Shown one piece after another: positions 54,943 through 64,000 of a stretch of DNA of 64,000 nucleotides (position 1 is the stretch's first letter; every line of letters begins with the position of its first letter). Below the pieces are notes generated by a model. That model had not been told where the DNA came from and did not search any database. It was given only the letters and a program-made list of their open reading frames with translations. Where the stretch lies: assembly GCF_003968655.1 (NCBI RefSeq), contig NZ_RXYK01000012.1, positions 1 through 64,000 of the forward strand, read 5' to 3'. Both the position numbers and the translations under genes were made by a program. The DNA is from Chlorobium phaeovibrioides (lineage in GTDB: Bacteria; Bacteroidota; Chlorobiia; Chlorobiales; Chlorobiaceae).

Positions 54943-56157
54943 TTATTCCTTGAGGGTGACTTTCATTCCATCCTGCAGCTGTGTGCTGATTGCGGTGTAA
55001 CTGCCTGAAACAACCTCTTCACCCTCTTTGAGTCCTGTTGTGACGATGATGTGGGTGTTGTCGGTCGTGCCGGTTTCAACGGGCACGAAATGGGCTTTGG
55101 CGCTGCGGATGACAAAGACGCCCTGACGGCTCTCTTCGGCGGCATCTGCTTGTTGTTTTTTTGCGGATGTGGTTCTAAGGGTGAGGCTCTGAATTGGAAC
55201 GGCAAGAGCGTTGTTCACCCGCTCGGTTTCAATGTCGGCCGTGGCGCTCATGCCGGGTTTGAGAAGGCGCTGGTGGTTGAAAATCCGGATTTTGACGGAA
55301 AAATTCGTAGCCTCTTCCTGCGTTCCTGCTGCTGTTGAAATAGCCGAATTGGCTATTTCATGCACCCTGCCGCTGAAGATCCGGCTTCCGTATGCATCCA
55401 CTGTAACTGAGACGGGGTTGCCGGTATGGACATTGACAATGTCGTTTTCATTGACTTCAACCTCTACCTGCATGCTGTCTAGGTTGGCGAGCCGCATTAC
55501 CTCTGTTCCCGGGAATTGACCTGTACCAACTACCCGTTCTCCGAGTTTGCTCGTCAGGGAGATGATTGATCCTGTGATGGGGGCCCGGACAACGGTTTTT
55601 TTGAGTCTGTCCTGATTCTGTTCAAGCAGGCTTTTGTTCTGCGCAATGGCGTATGTTGACGACTGATATGCGGCACGGGCGGCATCCGCATTTGTTTTGG
55701 AGGCCAGATAGTCGGTTTCGGAAATGAGTTTTTCCTCGTAAAGCAGCTCAGCCTTGCGGAAGTCGTCGTTTGCCTTGAATTGGCGTGAGCGGGCTTCAAG
55801 GCTCTGGGAGCGGGCCTGGTTCAGCTGGGCCTGGCTCTGTTCAACCTGGTTGAAATAGACATCGGGCTGGATTTTGAAGAGGAGCGTTCCTTTCTCGACG
55901 CTTTGGCCCTCTTTGACGGGGAGTTCAATAATTTCACCCGATACATCGGGGGATATGGCCACATCGGTTTCCGGCTGGATTTTTCCCGTTGCGGTAACAA
56001 TGTGCACAATCTCTTTTCTTGTGGCCGGTTCAACCGTAACCTCAATGGGTTTTTCCCGGAAAATGAAGAGTGATGCAAGAAGTACCACTGCTGCCGCTGC
56101 ACCGGTGGCTATCGTGAGGTATCGCTTTGTTTTTGCCGTGTTCTTTTTCTTGGCCAT
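54943..56157 (-). CDS. Periplasmic adaptor protein, MacA/HlyD family
   Basis: A 404-residue membrane-fusion protein: N-terminal membrane anchor (about 13-33), a lipoyl/biotinyl half near 60-100 (AISPDVSGEIIELPVKEGQSV), a coiled-coil hairpin (about 110-190), the second lipoyl half (VRAPITGSIISLTSKLGERV) and beta-barrel domains. It links the inner-membrane ABC permeases with the TolC channel encoded just upstream. The start ATG follows the TolC-family stop by seven bases. Confidence 0.94.
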   Translation of the reverse strand: MAKKKNTAKTKRYLTIATGAAAAVVLLASLFIFREKPIEVTVEPATRKEIVHIVTATGKIQPETDVAISPDVSGEIIELPVKEGQSVEKGTLLFKIQPDVYFNQVEQSQAQLNQARSQSLEARSRQFKANDDFRKAELLYEEKLISETDYLASKTNADAARAAYQSSTYAIAQNKSLLEQNQDRLKKTVVRAPITGSIISLTSKLGERVVGTGQFPGTEVMRLANLDSMQVEVEVNENDIVNVHTGNPVSVTVDAYGSRIFSGRVHEIANSAISTAAGTQEEATNFSVKIRIFNHQRLLKPGMSATADIETERVNNALAVPIQSLTLRTTSAKKQQADAAEESRQGVFVIRSAKAHFVPVETGTTDNTHIIVTTGLKEGEEVVSGSYTAISTQLQDGMKVTLKE

Positions 56158-56164
56158 TGTGTGT

Positions 56165-57550
56165 TCAGTCTTGTTGTACGGGGGGCAGGGGTATGCTTCC
56201 TGTGGTGTAGTCGAGAATGTTTTTCTGCAGCGCCAGATTGTATTTGGCCCGCGTCAGGCTGGAGCGGGCTTCGAAGAGAGTTGAACGGGCGGCGGAGAGA
56301 TCCACAAAGCCTGCGGCTCCGAGTTCATATTTTCTCCTCACGGCGTTCCATGCGGCTTCCGCTGCTTTCAGGCTTGTTTCAGCCGTGATGATTTCGGTTC
56401 GGGCTGAGTTGTAGTCTCCAAGCTGCTGCTGGATGTCTATCTGTATGGTGCGTTGAAGGTCGTCATAGTCCTGCATGCTGTTCAGATGGCTGATTTTTGC
56501 TGCCTGAACGGCGTAGCCGGTCTGGAATCCATCAAAGATGCTCCAGTTGAGGTTCAATGAGACGGCGTAGTTGCCCGAGTTTTCAAGTTGCTCCTGAATG
56601 GTGGGGGAAGCATTTTTTGTATATAAGGGTGACGAGCCGCTGAGGTAGCTGGTTCCTCCTGTGCCCACACTGAAGGATGCGTCAAGTGATGGCCAGCGAG
56701 CGCCGCGCGCCGAGGTGACTTTCCATTTCAAGGCTCTGGCGTTCCGTTCACTGGCTTTCAGGTCTCTGCGGTTGCGGAGTGCCCGGGCTGTGAGTGAGTC
56801 GGCGCTGTTGACGGGAAGATCTGTGCCGAGGGCGGGTGGATCTGCCAGTCCTATCGTGCTTTCGGGGTCTATCTGCAGGCGCCGCAGCAGTTCCAGTGTG
56901 CTGCGGCGTGCGCGTGATTCCGCCTGAATGAGGACAAGCTCCCGGGAGGCGGTTTCAGCCTGCTGCTGGTAGAGGTCGGTCATGGATTTCAGCCCTACCT
57001 CAAACTGCCGCCCGGTCAGCTTCAGCTGGTCTCTTGATGAACGGAGGTCTTCGCGGGCAATCAGCATCAGTTCGCCTTCAAGCAGCGCCTGGTAGTAGCT
57101 CTGGGTAATGTCGTAGGCTATTGTTTCGTATGCTCTTGCCAGCGTGTGACGGGCCGATTTCTTTGCGCTGAGAGCGGCTTTCAGTGAGGCGTAGTCGCTC
57201 AGCCCGTTGAAGATGTTGAGGGTGGCGGTCAGTGCGAGGCTGGTTGACTCGATTTTTGTTTTTGTGTAACCCTCGGAGGTTGTTGACCAACTCCTCTGCA
57301 TGGTAGCGGGGGAGTATGAGGCGGAGGCTGAAACATGGGGGAGAAACTTTCCGTAGTTCCTCAGCACATCGCTTCCACTCAGTTTCAGTGCCCGTTCTGC
57401 CTTTATCCCCGATGTGGAGTTTTGCAGCGCTATTTGGACGCACTCTTCCAGAGTAAGGTTTTTTGCGTTGTACTCTTCTGCCGCCCCTCTGGCGGGGTAT
57501 GAGAGAATGAGTGCAAAGAGTGAGAGCAGGAACAGTGTTGCTTTGGTCAA
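56165..57550 (-). CDS. TolC-family outer-membrane efflux protein
   Basis: A 461-residue protein with a signal peptide (MTKATLFLLSLFALILSY) and two repeats of the TolC type; LTLEECVQIALQNS opens the first and the long helices of each half are visible. The C-terminal half contains a YNSARTEIITAETSLKAAEAAW helix and DYTTGSIPLPP at the end. It is the first gene of the export operon, which makes a dedicated tripartite ABC pump or protein/lipid exporter. Confidence 0.94.
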   Translation of the reverse strand: MTKATLFLLSLFALILSYPARGAAEEYNAKNLTLEECVQIALQNSTSGIKAERALKLSGSDVLRNYGKFLPHVSASASYSPATMQRSWSTTSEGYTKTKIESTSLALTATLNIFNGLSDYASLKAALSAKKSARHTLARAYETIAYDITQSYYQALLEGELMLIAREDLRSSRDQLKLTGRQFEVGLKSMTDLYQQQAETASRELVLIQAESRARRSTLELLRRLQIDPESTIGLADPPALGTDLPVNSADSLTARALRNRRDLKASERNARALKWKVTSARGARWPSLDASFSVGTGGTSYLSGSSPLYTKNASPTIQEQLENSGNYAVSLNLNWSIFDGFQTGYAVQAAKISHLNSMQDYDDLQRTIQIDIQQQLGDYNSARTEIITAETSLKAAEAAWNAVRRKYELGAAGFVDLSAARSTLFEARSSLTRAKYNLALQKNILDYTTGSIPLPPVQQD

Positions 57551-57706
57551 GGTCTCTGGAATTCCCGTTTTGATTTTCTATGCGAATGAAAGCGTCTCTG
57601 TTTGTTGCGAAATATACGCAACGGATATCTATACCGATAAACGGGGTGAATAGTTTCGTTCCGGCTGCTATGGATTGGAGCGATGAACGGTTTGTGGGAA
57701 AATCGT

Positions 57707-58318
57707 TCAGAGCCGCTCGAGGAGTTCGTCAATCTGCTGGCGGTAGTGCTCAGCGCGGGTGGGGTTCAGCTGAATCAGCATGGTGTAGGTCTTGATGGAC
57801 TTTTTCAGAGCACCCTGTTTGCTGAAGAGGCGTGCGAGGCTTTCGGTCGGCACTTCAATCGCTTCATCGTCGGCGAATGGGATTTTCTGCTCGGCAAGCG
57901 TTGTTGGTTCGGCGGTTTCGGAATCCAGTGAAGGCTGGAACTGCATCAGTGCAGCTGAAAGTTCTTCAAGCTCAATGGTCAGAGGGTCGGGTGCGGCCTC
58001 TTCCTGGTCTGGAGATGTTCTGCTGGTATGTGAGGATGTTTGCAGAGAGCTGTACAGGGCGACAAGTTCCTTTTTTGCAATCTGGTTTGCGGGAGCAAGG
58101 GCGCAGCATTTTTTCAGGAGATCAAACGCCTGCGGGAGGTTTCCCGTACCTTTATGGGCCCGTGCAAGGAGGAGGGTGAACAGGTAGGAGCCGTCAAAAT
58201 GGGAGATGAGGGGGGTGAGGCGCTGAAGGGCGAGCTCGTGCTCGCCCCGGGATATGTCGAGCGATATCTCCGCAAAAAAGAGATGAGGGTCTTCCGGCGT
58301 CATCTGGTTGCTCTGCAT
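57707..58318 (-). CDS. TPR-containing protein of unknown function
   Basis: A 203-residue protein with TPR-like helix pairs at about 15-90 (ALQRLTPLISHFDGSYLFTLLLARAHKGTG and FDLLKKCCALAPANQIAKKELV) and a last repeat at 165-195 (SLARLFSKQGALKKSIKTYT). No signal peptide. The linker between is acidic and low complexity. It stands between ddl and the export operon; the link is unknown. Confidence 0.75.
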   Translation of the reverse strand: MQSNQMTPEDPHLFFAEISLDISRGEHELALQRLTPLISHFDGSYLFTLLLARAHKGTGNLPQAFDLLKKCCALAPANQIAKKELVALYSSLQTSSHTSRTSPDQEEAAPDPLTIELEELSAALMQFQPSLDSETAEPTTLAEQKIPFADDEAIEVPTESLARLFSKQGALKKSIKTYTMLIQLNPTRAEHYRQQIDELLERL

Positions 58319-58330
58319 GGGTGTGGGGGC

Positions 58331-59416
58331 TCAGGTTTTTGCTGGCTGTTCGGGTTCAAGGGCAAGCTGCAGCAGGCGGTCGCAGAGTTCGGGGAATGCT
58401 ATGCCTGCGGCTTCCATAAGCTGAGGGTACATGCTGATGTCGGTGAAACCGGGAATGGTGTTGATTTCGTTGAACACCACCTGTCCGCTCTTTTCATCAA
58501 CAAAAAAGTCGACCCGCGCCATTCCACGGCAGCCGAGTGCCCGGTATGCGGTGAGCGCATCCGCCTGTACTCTCCGTGAGAGTTCTTCGGGAAGTCTTGC
58601 CGGTATGAAGAGTTTGGCTGTGTTGTGGATATACTTGTCGTCATAGTCGTAGAAGTCGCTGCCGGGTTCTATTTCACCGCATGCTGAAGCTATCGGGTCG
58701 TTGTTGCCCAGAACGGCCACCTCTATTTCCTTTCCGTGCATTGCCTGCTCAATGAGTACTTTTGTGTCAAGGTTGCAGGCGTGGGCAAGCGCTTCGGGGA
58801 GTTCGCCCTGCACGCTGACTTTTGAAATGCCGACAGAGGAACCGAGATGTGCCGGTTTGACAAATACCGGATAGATCAGGGTTTCGGGTATGGAGCTGAG
58901 GATTTGTTCGGGGCTCTTTTCCCAGTCGCCGGCAAGAACCGTAACCCCGGGGGCGACGGCAATACCTGCTTCACTGACGCAGAGTTTGGAGAGTGCTTTG
59001 TCCATGGTGAGGGCGGAGGCTGTGACTCCGCAGCCTGTATAGGGGATGGCGACGGTGTCGAGAAATCCCTGAATTCTCCCGTCTTCTCCATAACTGCCGT
59101 GAAGGATTGGAAAGGCGATATCAATGCCCGCGAAGGTAAAGCTGAAGGGCTGCTGGCCCGAGGAAAGAACCATCTCCTGCAGTTTGAGCGATGCGGCGGC
59201 GGTGCCCGATTTTCTGATGAGGGCAGCGATGTCCAGCTCAAGAATTGATGAGGCAATGCCTTCGCTGTACCAACGGCCGTTGCGGGTGATGTAGATGGGC
59301 ACAACCCTGTAGTGGTCGGGGTTGATGTGTCGGGCCACAGACTGTGCCGAAATGATTGAAATTTCATGTTCGGCTGAGCGGCCTCCGAAGAGAAGGGCGA
59401 CGGTGACTTGTTTCAT
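58331..59416 (-). CDS. ddl: D-alanine-D-alanine ligase
   Basis: Joins two D-Ala for peptidoglycan precursors using ATP. About 361 residues with [16 protein letters not shown] at the start (ATP-grasp N-terminal motif), [16 protein letters not shown], the ATP-grasp core and [25 protein letters not shown]. The ATG at 59416 is taken as the start; the frame is open upstream into the CoA-binding gene but is not conserved there. Confidence 0.95.
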   Translation of the reverse strand: MKQVTVALLFGGRSAEHEISIISAQSVARHINPDHYRVVPIYITRNGRWYSEGIASSILELDIAALIRKSGTAAASLKLQEMVLSSGQQPFSFTFAGIDIAFPILHGSYGEDGRIQGFLDTVAIPYTGCGVTASALTMDKALSKLCVSEAGIAVAPGVTVLAGDWEKSPEQILSSIPETLIYPVFVKPAHLGSSVGISKVSVQGELPEALAHACNLDTKVLIEQAMHGKEIEVAVLGNNDPIASACGEIEPGSDFYDYDDKYIHNTAKLFIPARLPEELSRRVQADALTAYRALGCRGMARVDFFVDEKSGQVVFNEINTIPGFTDISMYPQLMEAAGIAFPELCDRLLQLALEPEQPAKT

Positions 59417-59423
59417 GATGGCT

Positions 59424-59849
59424 TCAGAGGAAAAGACGCTGGTGTTCAACGGAGATGCATCTGTTTTGAATAACCTGAAGCCCTGCCTGTCGGGCTTTTT
59501 TGGCGGCGGTGTCATTGATGATTCCAAGCTGCGTCCAGATGACTTTGGCCCCGATGGCTATGGCCTCATCCACAACCGGTTCAACATCAGCGGGCTTGCG
59601 GAAAATATTGACGATCTCAATGCTTTCTTTTACCTCGGGCGGAAGGAGTGTGAGTGAGGGGTAAGAGGTAAGACCGAGAATTTCCTGATGGCCGGGGTTT
59701 ATGGGGACAATGGTGTATCCCTCAGCCAGCATATGGCGTGAAACGGCATTGCTTGGCCGTTCGGGTTTTGGCGAAATGCCCACAACTGCAATGGTGTGGT
59801 ATTGTTCAAGAATGCTGCGTATATCGGGGCTCTCCATTGAGTTCTCCAT
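59424..59849 (-). CDS. CoA-binding domain protein (YccU family)
   Basis: A 141-residue Rossmann-fold protein of the CoA-binding type: [24 protein letters not shown] near residue 17 and the conserved [11 protein letters not shown] and [11 protein letters not shown]-like segments. It binds CoA or NAD in structural relatives, but has no known reaction. It starts at ATG 59849 (or 59837); the upstream open frame is not conserved. It precedes ddl by seven bases. Confidence 0.88.
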   Translation of the reverse strand: MENSMESPDIRSILEQYHTIAVVGISPKPERPSNAVSRHMLAEGYTIVPINPGHQEILGLTSYPSLTLLPPEVKESIEIVNIFRKPADVEPVVDEAIAIGAKVIWTQLGIINDTAAKKARQAGLQVIQNRCISVEHQRLFL

Positions 59850-60017
59850 TTCTGTGTTGTGGTTGTCGGGGAGGGAGAGGATGTGCTCTCTTTTGAAAAG
59901 CAAAATAGTGCGGGTGGGGTTGAGAAACAATGTATGGGTATAAAAAATGCATGGGTTGCCGGCAAGTTCTTTTTCCGCTATCTTTGAAACCGATGCTTCC
60001 CCCTCAGTTTTCCGGTA

Positions 60018-60872
60018 ATGATCAGGTACAATTTTTTGACTACTGTGGCCCCCCTTTTTTCCGCGCTCTATTTTGTTGATACCGGTCCTGGTACCGGGGC
60101 GGAGAACATGGAGTGCGACAGGCTGTTGCTTGAGGCATTTTCCGATGGAAGATTTCAGGATCGTTACGGGGAAGGGTCCGCTCTCTGGCGGCTCTATGGG
60201 TGGCGGCCGCATGCCATCAGCCTGGGGTACAGCCAGGATGCTTCAGCCATTGACGCCCTGAAGTGCCAACACGAGGGGATAGATGTGGTCCGCAGACCAA
60301 CGGGAGGCAGGGCAGTGCTGCATGCGGATGAGTTTACCTACAGTTTTTTTGCTGACTCCCCTGAGCCCAATGCCGAACTCTACCGCTCTGTTCATGAGGT
60401 CATCAGACTTGCTCTTCTGGAGCTGGGAGTCGATGCCGAGTTCTGCCGTTCCGCTCTTCTTTCAAGGGGTTCGGGCAGAAGTTCTCTGCCCGCTGCATGT
60501 TTCAGTGCCTCAGCCCGGCATGAACTGCAGGTCATGGGGCGTAAACTGGTTGGTTCGGCACAGCGAAGAAGTGGCAGGGCGCTGCTTCAGCATGGCTCTC
60601 TTCCTCTTTCAGCGAGACATGGTGATCTTTCGGACTATATTGCATTTCCGGAGACGGACTGTTCCGGAAGCATGAAGCAGGAGCTTTTGAGAAAAGCTGT
60701 TTCGCTTGAGGAAATTCTTCCCCGATGCCCCGGGCATAATGAACTTGCGGAACGGCTGAAGGATGCGGCTGAACGCCATTATGGCATGCGGGCGGCAGTG
60801 CTCGGCAGTGAGGAGATTGATGAAGTCATCCATGGCCCCGTTCCGGGCCGTCCACTATCCAGAAACCCATGA
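60018..60872 (+). CDS. Lipoate-protein ligase / octanoyltransferase (LipM-like)
   Basis: A 284-residue LplA/LipB-fold enzyme. RRPTGGRAVLHADEFTYSF at about 92-110 is the lipoate-binding motif, with Lys176 in MGRKLVGSAQRR as the core lysine. Cys161 in AACFSASARHE is placed like the nucleophile of LipM octanoyltransferases, which favours LipM over an LplA ligase. It attaches octanoyl or lipoyl groups to carrier domains. Divergent from the CoA-binding gene; three bases ahead of panB. Confidence 0.82.
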   Translation: MIRYNFLTTVAPLFSALYFVDTGPGTGAENMECDRLLLEAFSDGRFQDRYGEGSALWRLYGWRPHAISLGYSQDASAIDALKCQHEGIDVVRRPTGGRAVLHADEFTYSFFADSPEPNAELYRSVHEVIRLALLELGVDAEFCRSALLSRGSGRSSLPAACFSASARHELQVMGRKLVGSAQRRSGRALLQHGSLPLSARHGDLSDYIAFPETDCSGSMKQELLRKAVSLEEILPRCPGHNELAERLKDAAERHYGMRAAVLGSEEIDEVIHGPVPGRPLSRNP

Positions 60873-60875
60873 ATC

Positions 60876-61709
60876 ATGAAAGAGAACGCAGAGCAGAAAT
60901 CGGGACATGTGACCACAAGACGGCTGCTTGACATGAAGCAGAACGGAGAAAAGATTGCGGTGCTGACCGGCTATGACTATACCATTGCGCGGATTCTCGA
61001 CCGGGCCGGCATTGATGTGATTCTTGTCGGTGATTCGGCCAGCAATGTGTTTTCGGGTCACACGACCACGCTTCCCATTACCGTCGATGAGATGATCTAT
61101 CATGCCAGGGCTGTTGTGAAGGGTGTGCAGTCTGCTACAAGCCGGGCGATGGTTGTTGTTGACATGCCTTTCATGAGTTATCAGCTTTCGGAAGAGGAGG
61201 CTCTGCGCAATGCGGGCAGAATAATGAAGGAACATGAGTGCGATGCCGTCAAAATGGAGGGAGGAAGCTCCATTGCCGCAACCGTCAGGAGAATCACCGA
61301 TGCAGGTATTCCTGTTATGGGTCATCTGGGGCTCATGCCTCAGTCCATCTACAAGTATGGCAGTTACAAGGTGCGGGCACAGGAGGGGGCGGAAGCCGAA
61401 GAGCTGATGAAGGATGCTCGCCTGCTTGAAGAGTCGGGGGCTTTTGCCGTGGTGGTTGAAAAAATCCCTTCGGCCCTTGCCGGAGAAATTGCCAGATCGC
61501 TGACCATTCCTGTCATTGGAATTGGAGCCGGTGTAGAGTGTGACGGGCAGGTGCTCGTCATTAATGACATGCTCGGCCTCAACAGGGAGTTTCATCCAAG
61601 GTTTGTGCGCCAGTATGCCGATTTGAACACGATTATAGAAGATGCCGTCGGCCGGTATCTTGAGGATGTGCGGAGCGGAGATTTCCCTTCGCCTGAAGAG
61701 AGTTATTGA
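60876..61709 (+). CDS. panB: Ketopantoate hydroxymethyltransferase
   Basis: First step of pantothenate synthesis: methylene-THF plus 2-ketoisovalerate to ketopantoate. A 277-residue TIM barrel with [41 protein letters not shown] and [18 protein letters not shown]. The magnesium ligands (Asp in GDS, Asp in VDMPF) are present. It follows the LipM-like gene by only three bases. Confidence 0.97.
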
Positions 61710-61745
61710 GTTTTATTTCCCCATTGTTGTCAATGAACCGGTTTT

Positions 61746-62546
61746 ATGGATCAATCCCGCATGAAGCAGGGCAGGAAAAAGTATCCGCCTGCCCTGAAGC
61801 CTGATCAGGAAGGTGGCCGCCAGCGGTTTCCTTTCGTTTCCCGCTCTTTTTTCCCCTCTATTTTTACCGTCATGAACATGGTTTCGGGGTATATGTCCAT
61901 TGTGATGTCGGGCGAGGGAAGTTTCATGGCGGCCAGCTGGTTTATCATACTGGCTGCTTTTTTTGATACGATTGACGGGTTTGTCGCCCGAGTGATCAAT
62001 GGCACCTCTGATTTCGGTGTTGAGCTTGATTCCCTCTCGGATCTTGTATCCTTCGGAGCAGCTCCTGCCTATCTGGTGTACAAGTTCGGTCTGGAGGGGA
62101 TGTGGGGTATCGGTGGGGTTGCCCTCAGCGCTCTTTTGATGGTTGGCAGCGGTCTTCGTCTTGCCCGTTTCAACATCAGCATGATAGGCTACAGCAAAGA
62201 GTCTTTTTCAGGACTTCCCACACCTGCCCAGGCGCTTACCATTGCGGGTTTTGTGCTCTGGATGCAGAATGAACAGTTTTTTGGTCTGGATGTGATGCCT
62301 CCGGTACTTTCAGTGCTTACTGTAGTCCTTGCGCTGCTGATGGTGAGCAGGGTCAACTATGATGCGCTGCCCAAGCCGACCCTCGACCTTATCCGCCGTC
62401 ATCCCTTTCAGGTGGCTCTTTACGCACTTGCGCTTTTCTGTGTTCTTGTCTTTCAGACGAAGGCTTTTTTTCTGGCCATGTTGTTGTATATTCTGCTCGG
62501 AATTCTACGCTCCCTGACCTTCTCCTTCCGTCAGTGGATAGCTTGA
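61746..62546 (+). CDS. pssA: CDP-diacylglycerol-serine O-phosphatidyltransferase
   Basis: Makes phosphatidylserine from CDP-diacylglycerol and serine, the precursor of phosphatidylethanolamine. A 266-residue membrane protein with the CDP-alcohol phosphotransferase signature DG-FV-AR-x8-G-x3-D-x3-D (DGFVARVINGTSDFGVELD). It uses the product of cdsA, encoded 30 kb away. The N-terminal ~30 residues are a basic cytoplasmic leader. Confidence 0.95.
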   Translation: MDQSRMKQGRKKYPPALKPDQEGGRQRFPFVSRSFFPSIFTVMNMVSGYMSIVMSGEGSFMAASWFIILAAFFDTIDGFVARVINGTSDFGVELDSLSDLVSFGAAPAYLVYKFGLEGMWGIGGVALSALLMVGSGLRLARFNISMIGYSKESFSGLPTPAQALTIAGFVLWMQNEQFFGLDVMPPVLSVLTVVLALLMVSRVNYDALPKPTLDLIRRHPFQVALYALALFCVLVFQTKAFFLAMLLYILLGILRSLTFSFRQWIA

Positions 62547-62574
62547 TTTTTTTCAATCAACCTCTCTGTTTGCT

Positions 62575-62829
62575 ATGGCATATACCGCAAAGATAACGGT
62601 GACCCTCCGTCAGTCCATTCTCGATGTCCAGGGAAAAGCCGTTGAGCATGCCCTTCTCAATCTCGGATACGGGTCTGTGGGTTCAGCAAGGATAGGCAAG
62701 TATATCGAGGTTCTCATCAATGAGGTTGAACGGGGTGAGGCTGAACGGATCTGCAATGAGATCTGCCTGAAACTGCTCTCGAATCCGGTTATGGAGAATT
62801 ACTCCTTTGAGCTGGAACAAGTCAATTAA
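62575..62829 (+). CDS. purS: Phosphoribosylformylglycinamidine synthase subunit PurS
   Basis: The small 84-residue subunit of the three-part FGAM synthase (PurS-PurQ-PurL) in purine synthesis. It has the PurS pattern [23 protein letters not shown] and the YIEVLINE strand. purQ follows 14 bases later; purL is not in the window. This arrangement shows the split FGAM synthase type. Confidence 0.95.
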   Translation: MAYTAKITVTLRQSILDVQGKAVEHALLNLGYGSVGSARIGKYIEVLINEVERGEAERICNEICLKLLSNPVMENYSFELEQVN

Positions 62830-62843
62830 ACACTGCTCTGAAT

Positions 62844-63539
62844 ATGGCTGATATTACCGTAGGCGTTGTTGTCTTTCCCGGTTCAAACTGTGATCACGAT
62901 ACCATGCATGCCGTCGCCTCGTTTGACGGGGTGAAACCTGTCATGCTCTGGCACGGTTCCCATGACCTGCAGGGCGCAAAGGCCATTCTGCTGCCGGGCG
63001 GGTTTTCCTATGGCGATTATCTCAGGGCCGGTTCGATTGCCCGTTTTTCACCCATCATGAAAGAGGTTGTGGAGGCTGCCGGCAGGGGTATGCCGGTGCT
63101 TGGCATCTGTAACGGCTTTCAGGTTCTGCTGGAAAGCGGTCTTCTTGAGGGCGCGCTCTCCAAAAACCGCGACAAGAAGTTTCTCTGCTGCGACACCTTC
63201 ATCAAGCCGGTGAACTGTTCAACCATGTTCACCAGTCTCTATCAGCAGGATGAGGTTCTCAGCATTCCCATTGCCCATGGTGAAGGCAACTACTTTGCTC
63301 CGCCGGAGACTGTTGCCAGCCTTCTGGAGCATGATCAGATTGTGTTCCGATACTGTGACGCAAACGGAAAGGTAACCGACGAGACGAACCCCAACGGCTC
63401 CGTCAACAATATAGCCGGCATTGTGAACCGCGCCGGCAATGTGCTCGGCCTCATGCCGCATCCGGAACGCGCCAGCGAGAAGCTGCTCGGCTCCGATGAC
63501 GGACGCAGGATGTTCGAGTCCCTTTTCAGGCAGCTGTAA
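62844..63539 (+). CDS. purQ: Phosphoribosylformylglycinamidine synthase subunit PurQ
   Basis: The glutaminase subunit of FGAM synthase. 231 residues of class I glutamine amidotransferase fold: [12 protein letters not shown] start, [10 protein letters not shown], nucleophile Cys89 in [15 protein letters not shown], and the His/Glu pair in MPHPERASE. It supplies ammonia to PurL, with PurS acting as linker. Confidence 0.97.
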   Translation: MADITVGVVVFPGSNCDHDTMHAVASFDGVKPVMLWHGSHDLQGAKAILLPGGFSYGDYLRAGSIARFSPIMKEVVEAAGRGMPVLGICNGFQVLLESGLLEGALSKNRDKKFLCCDTFIKPVNCSTMFTSLYQQDEVLSIPIAHGEGNYFAPPETVASLLEHDQIVFRYCDANGKVTDETNPNGSVNNIAGIVNRAGNVLGLMPHPERASEKLLGSDDGRRMFESLFRQL

Positions 63540-63551
63540 ACATTGTTGCCT

Positions 63552-64000
63552 GTGACACTGAAACGACATGTGTTTTCCTGGCTTCTGTTTGACTTTGCCA
63601 ACACCTCGTTCAGCGTGATGATGGTCACCTTCGCTTTCCCTCTCTACTTCAAGAATGTCATCTGCGGTGGCGAGGCATACGGCGATGCCCTCTGGGGTGC
63701 TTCCATCAGTGTTTCCATGCTGCTTGTCGCCGTTGTTTCCCCTGTACTCGGAGCTTCGGCAGATTACTCCGGGAGGCGAAAGCGCTTCCTTTTCTCTTTT
63801 ACCATTCTTTCGGTAGCCGCCACAGCCCTCCTCTCCTTTGCCGGCCCGGGCATGGCGGTCTATGCGATTCTGCTCTTCGTGCTTGCCAATATCGGTTTTG
63901 AAGGCGGGCTTGTGTTTTATGATTCCTATCTCAAGGAGATCACCTCCGAAAAAAGCATTGGACGGCTTTCTGGCTACGGATTCGCGATGGGCTACCTTGG
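63552..64000 (+). CDS. MFS transporter, UMF1/Atg22-like, 3' end cut by window
   Basis: The frame runs open off the right edge. About 149 residues are visible with the UMF1 opening [22 protein letters not shown], then membrane helices and the motif [14 protein letters not shown] between helices 2 and 3 (MFS motif A). It is a 12-helix transporter of unknown substrate in this family. The start is GTG 63552 or TTG 63546, 12 or 6 bases after purQ. Confidence 0.88.
   Translation, partial: MTLKRHVFSWLLFDFANTSFSVMMVTFAFPLYFKNVICGGEAYGDALWGASISVSMLLVAVVSPVLGASADYSGRRKRFLFSFTILSVAATALLSFAGPGMAVYAILLFVLANIGFEGGLVFYDSYLKEITSEKSIGRLSGYGFAMGYL

Overview
The window is a chromosomal stretch of a Gram-negative, probably photosynthetic bacterium, most likely a green sulfur bacterium (Chlorobiaceae, Chlorobium/Pelodictyon type). 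This rests on the combination of a phytoene synthase gene, lipid A genes (htrB/lpxL-like, lpxD, msbA-like), a Bacteroidetes/Chlorobi-style YbeY motif, moderately high GC and generally weak Shine-Dalgarno sequences. The genus is an inference; no ribosomal RNA is present to settle it.

Region 1 (1-3.9 kb) is a scar zone. Two unlike, broken IS3-family insertion sequences sit on either side of a large membrane protein of GT-C type. A small unrecognised gene fragment follows. Region 2 (3.9-8.2 kb, + strand) holds a PRiA4/UPF0149/SEC-C multidomain protein, a lipid A acyltransferase and an MsbA-like lipid flippase. Region 3 (8.2-27.9 kb, - strand) is a tightly packed run of 17 genes, many overlapping by 4 bases, for a surface polysaccharide or LPS outer part. 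It contains at least nine glycosyltransferases, the GDP-L-fucose pathway (gmd, fcl), a UDP-HexNAc 6-dehydrogenase, two membrane-anchored beta-propeller proteins and a second GT-C-like protein paralogous to the one between the insertion sequences. No recognisable Wzx, Wzy or O-antigen ABC transporter is in the run. Just upstream lie a divergent YrbL-like kinase-fold gene with an inverted repeat in front of it, and one more glycosyltransferase (28-30 kb).

Region 4 (30-50.7 kb) is housekeeping: CPBP protease, cdsA, a PtsN-like EIIA protein, hisS, a glutaredoxin-like protein, lysS, crtB, hflX, ybeY, RNase P RNA, a Zn-ribbon coiled-coil protein, tRNA-Leu(CAG), rpmG, lysA, metF, comEC with a degenerate C-terminal domain, a NUDIX/OppC pair, rplY, prs and lpxD. 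Region 5 (50.8-60 kb, - strand) carries an OmpA-type lipoprotein, a TolC-MacA-ATPase-permease-permease export operon, a TPR protein, ddl and a CoA-binding protein. Region 6 (60-64 kb, + strand) carries a lipoate/octanoate transferase, panB, pssA, purS, purQ and the start of an MFS transporter cut by the window edge.

Taken together the window is rich in envelope biology: phospholipid head groups (cdsA, pssA), lipid A (lpxD, acyltransferase, msbA), peptidoglycan precursor (ddl) and a fucose- and probably hexuronate-containing glycan. The least explained parts are the GT-C-like paralogs, the propeller pair, the TPR-fucosyltransferase-like fusion and the kinase-like YrbL protein. No CRISPR array, prophage or rRNA operon was seen.
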